DNA of 7,100 nt from Desulfobacteraceae bacterium (GTDB lineage: Bacteria > Desulfobacterota > Desulfobacteria > Desulfobacterales > UBA11574), in the NCBI GenBank assembly GCA_030671225.1, contig DAOVAE010000055.1, positions 1-7,100 on the forward strand. Direction: 5' to 3'. A program made the position numbers and the translations under genes. The notes under the pieces are model-generated. The model was not told where the DNA came from and did not search any database. It saw nothing but the letters and a program-made list of their open reading frames with translations. Every line of letters begins with the position of its first letter. Positions within the stretch are counted from its first letter, which is position 1. Shown piece after piece: positions 6,203 to 7,100 of the stretch.

Positions 6203-6207
6203 CTCCT
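6203..6207 (-). promoter_or_regulatory. Ribosome binding site supporting the GTG start of the membrane protein
   Basis: AGGAG on the minus strand lies 9 nt before the GTG at 6193, in the 30-nt gap after rpsR. A GAGGG nearer the start codon is a less well spaced alternative. Confidence 0.6.
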
Positions 6208-6223
6208 TTGAGGCAGCCTGTTG

Positions 6224-6505
6224 TTAACTGTAGTCCATTGTGCCCACGAAAGGCAAAAGCGCAATTGTACGTGCACGCTTAATTGCATGAGTCAAGGCAC
6301 GCTGGTGTTTTGCACATGTTCCGGATATGCGCCTTGGAATGATCTTGCCACGCTCTGATGTAAAATACCGAAGTGATTTTACATCTTTGTAATTTATAAT
6401 CAGACTGGTATCAGCACAGAAACGACAAACTTTGCGACGATGAAATACTCTCTTTTTTCTGTTACCACCGGCCCTTTTTTTCCTGCGTATAAAGGGTGCA
6501 ACCAT
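6224..6505 (-). CDS. rpsR: 30S ribosomal protein S18, zinc-binding type (93 aa)
   Basis: S18 forms a heterodimer with S6 on the central domain/platform of the 30S subunit. Family signature is clear: [49 protein letters not shown]. Cysteines at 27 and 30 (CRFC) together with C64 and H67 (CAKH) make the complete C-x2-C...C-x2-H set of the zinc-ribbon (C+) form, which is missing in E. coli S18. The basic N-terminus ([19 protein letters not shown]) is longer than in E. coli. The ATG at 6505 has GGAG 7 nt upstream (6513-6516), inside the last codons of rpsF, and the two genes are 1 nt apart. This is tight translational coupling suited to a 1:1 partner. Confidence 0.98.
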   Translation of the reverse strand: MVAPFIRRKKRAGGNRKKRVFHRRKVCRFCADTSLIINYKDVKSLRYFTSERGKIIPRRISGTCAKHQRALTHAIKRARTIALLPFVGTMDYS

Positions 6506-6506
6506 T

Positions 6507-6986
6507 TTATATCTCCTCTACATTATTTGCAGATGATGTTGTTTCGTTCTCTACAGCTTCATTTTCCGGAACATCGGAAGGCTTTGTATCAGCATCAGGT
6601 TCATCATTTTGGCCGGCGCCGGATTCATCGCTTTGTTCAGTTTGGTCTTCCATATTTTCCGCCATGGCTATTTCTTCTTTTACGCTTTCAATGTCAACAT
6701 CTTTTTCAAGTAGGACCGTCATGTATTTTAGAACCCGATCATCAATCCGGAAAAGCCGTTCGATCTCATTTACGAGGGTTCCTGTTCCGCAGTAATCTAA
6801 ACGAACATAATAACCACGAGCCTTTTTCTTGATTTCATAGGCGAGCTTTCGGGTTCCCCATTCATCAACCAAAACAAGCAGGCCGTTATGCTGGGGAAAA
6901 AGGTCTTTTAATCTCTCAAAAAGGGGGGAGCGTTCTTCTTCAGAAAGATCAGGATCGATAATAAAGATTGTTTCGTACCTTCTCAT
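6507..6986 (-). CDS. rpsF: 30S ribosomal protein S6 with long acidic C-terminal tail (159 aa)
   Basis: S6 is the S18 partner of the 30S platform. The core fold is recognisable: [18 protein letters not shown] at the start, [27 protein letters not shown] (41-67), then [26 protein letters not shown] (71-96). The ATG at 6986 is chosen over an upstream in-frame TTG at 7034, because a strong AGGAGG lies 4 nt before it and MRRYE is the conserved S6 start; the extra codons of the longer frame lie in the leader hairpin. The last 51 residues (109-159) form a low-complexity tail with 17 Asp/Glu and only one Lys, rich in Asn, Ser, Thr and Pro and likely disordered. E. coli S6 is shorter and carries a post-translationally added poly-Glu tail, so the encoded tail may be analogous. 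First gene of the unit. Confidence 0.97.
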   Translation of the reverse strand: MRRYETIFIIDPDLSEEERSPLFERLKDLFPQHNGLLVLVDEWGTRKLAYEIKKKARGYYVRLDYCGTGTLVNEIERLFRIDDRVLKYMTVLLEKDVDIESVKEEIAMAENMEDQTEQSDESGAGQNDEPDADTKPSDVPENEAVENETTSSANNVEEI

Positions 6987-6990
6987 ATAA

Positions 6991-6996
6991 CCTCCT
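6991..6996 (-). promoter_or_regulatory. Strong Shine-Dalgarno of rpsF
   Basis: A full AGGAGG on the minus strand, 4 nt before the ATG at 6986. It is the best ribosome binding site in the window and fixes the rpsF start. Confidence 0.8.
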
Positions 6997-7008
6997 TTTG
7001 GATATAAA

Positions 7009-7032
7009 GCCCTGTATGTAGATATACAGAGC
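7009..7032 (-). promoter_or_regulatory. Leader hairpin of the rpsF operon
   Basis: In the RNA, GCUCUGUAU (7032-7024) pairs with AUACAGGGC (7017-7009): nine pairs including one G-U, with loop AUCUAC. It sits between the predicted promoter and the rpsF Shine-Dalgarno, 12 nt before the latter. rpsF leaders in many bacteria carry an S6:S18-binding regulatory structure, so autoregulation is plausible. I do not see the conserved CCG that I associate with that motif, so the assignment is open. Confidence 0.5.
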
Positions 7033-7057
7033 AAGGGGTGATGAAATGAAAATCCTA

Positions 7058-7086
7058 TACATAAATTAGAAAAAACAGAATGTCAA
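7058..7086 (-). promoter_or_regulatory. Candidate sigma-70-type promoter of the rpsF operon
   Basis: TTGACA (7081-7086, perfect -35) is followed by a 17-nt T-rich spacer and TATGTA (7058-7063), a poor -10. A TAGGAT slightly further downstream is a less well spaced alternative. Initiation near 7050 would give a leader of about 65 nt that contains the 9-bp hairpin. Confidence 0.5.
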
Positions 7087-7100
7087 CAAATTTTCCTTGG

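Noticed and set aside
6440..6832. Overlapping plus-strand frames opposite rpsF and rpsR
   Set aside because: They are shadows of the two ribosomal genes; the compositions (His/Phe-rich or Ser-rich) are artefacts of the reverse strand.
6987..7034. Longer S6 starting at TTG 7034
   Set aside because: The ATG at 6986 has a strong Shine-Dalgarno and gives the conserved MRRYE start. The extra codons coincide with the leader hairpin.

Overview
The window is a piece of a Gram-negative bacterial chromosome. I would place it in the Desulfobacterota, probably near Desulfobacterales. That placement is an inference from the gene order rpsF-rpsR-(DUF2232-type membrane protein)-rplI-dnaB-hflX, the long form of HflX, and the style of the intergenic repeats. 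No rRNA or other decisive phylogenetic marker is present. Nearly all of the coding capacity is on the minus strand, and I see no mobile-element genes, CRISPR array or tRNA.

Read in the direction of transcription (high to low coordinates), the main unit starts with a perfect -35 box and a leader hairpin at about 7009-7086. It continues with rpsF (ribosomal protein S6), rpsR (S18, cysteine-containing zinc form), a polytopic DUF2232/YybS-like membrane protein, rplI (L9), dnaB (replicative helicase) and hflX (ribosome-associated GTPase). Gaps inside the unit are 1, 30, 40, 82 and 12 nt. Only the rplI-dnaB gap is long enough to hold a control element, and it contains a 9-bp inverted repeat that overlaps the rplI stop codon. 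The unit ends in a weak terminator-like hairpin just after hflX (about 1612-1628).

A second minus-strand unit has its own good sigma-70-type promoter (1540-1567) and a leader of roughly 135 nt. It encodes an inositol-monophosphatase-family phosphatase and, 10 nt later, an unrecognised 65-residue protein with four cysteines. It ends in a hairpin repeat (364-404) that shares an 18-nt sequence with the one after hflX.

At the left edge, the last 50 codons of a plus-strand FAD-linked oxidase of the GlcD type converge on this unit. The 257-bp convergent gap (155-411) has no gene. It is filled with GC-rich palindromes and direct repeats, a GC hairpin and the shared repeat element.

Most of the window is conserved housekeeping. 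The less ordinary points are the repeat element used at two 3' ends, the four-cysteine small protein coupled to the phosphatase, a JAMM-like histidine/aspartate motif in the HflX N-terminal extension, an acidic tail on S6, and two possible RNA control structures in the ribosomal-protein operon. I did not find convincing evidence of a wholly new multi-gene system.
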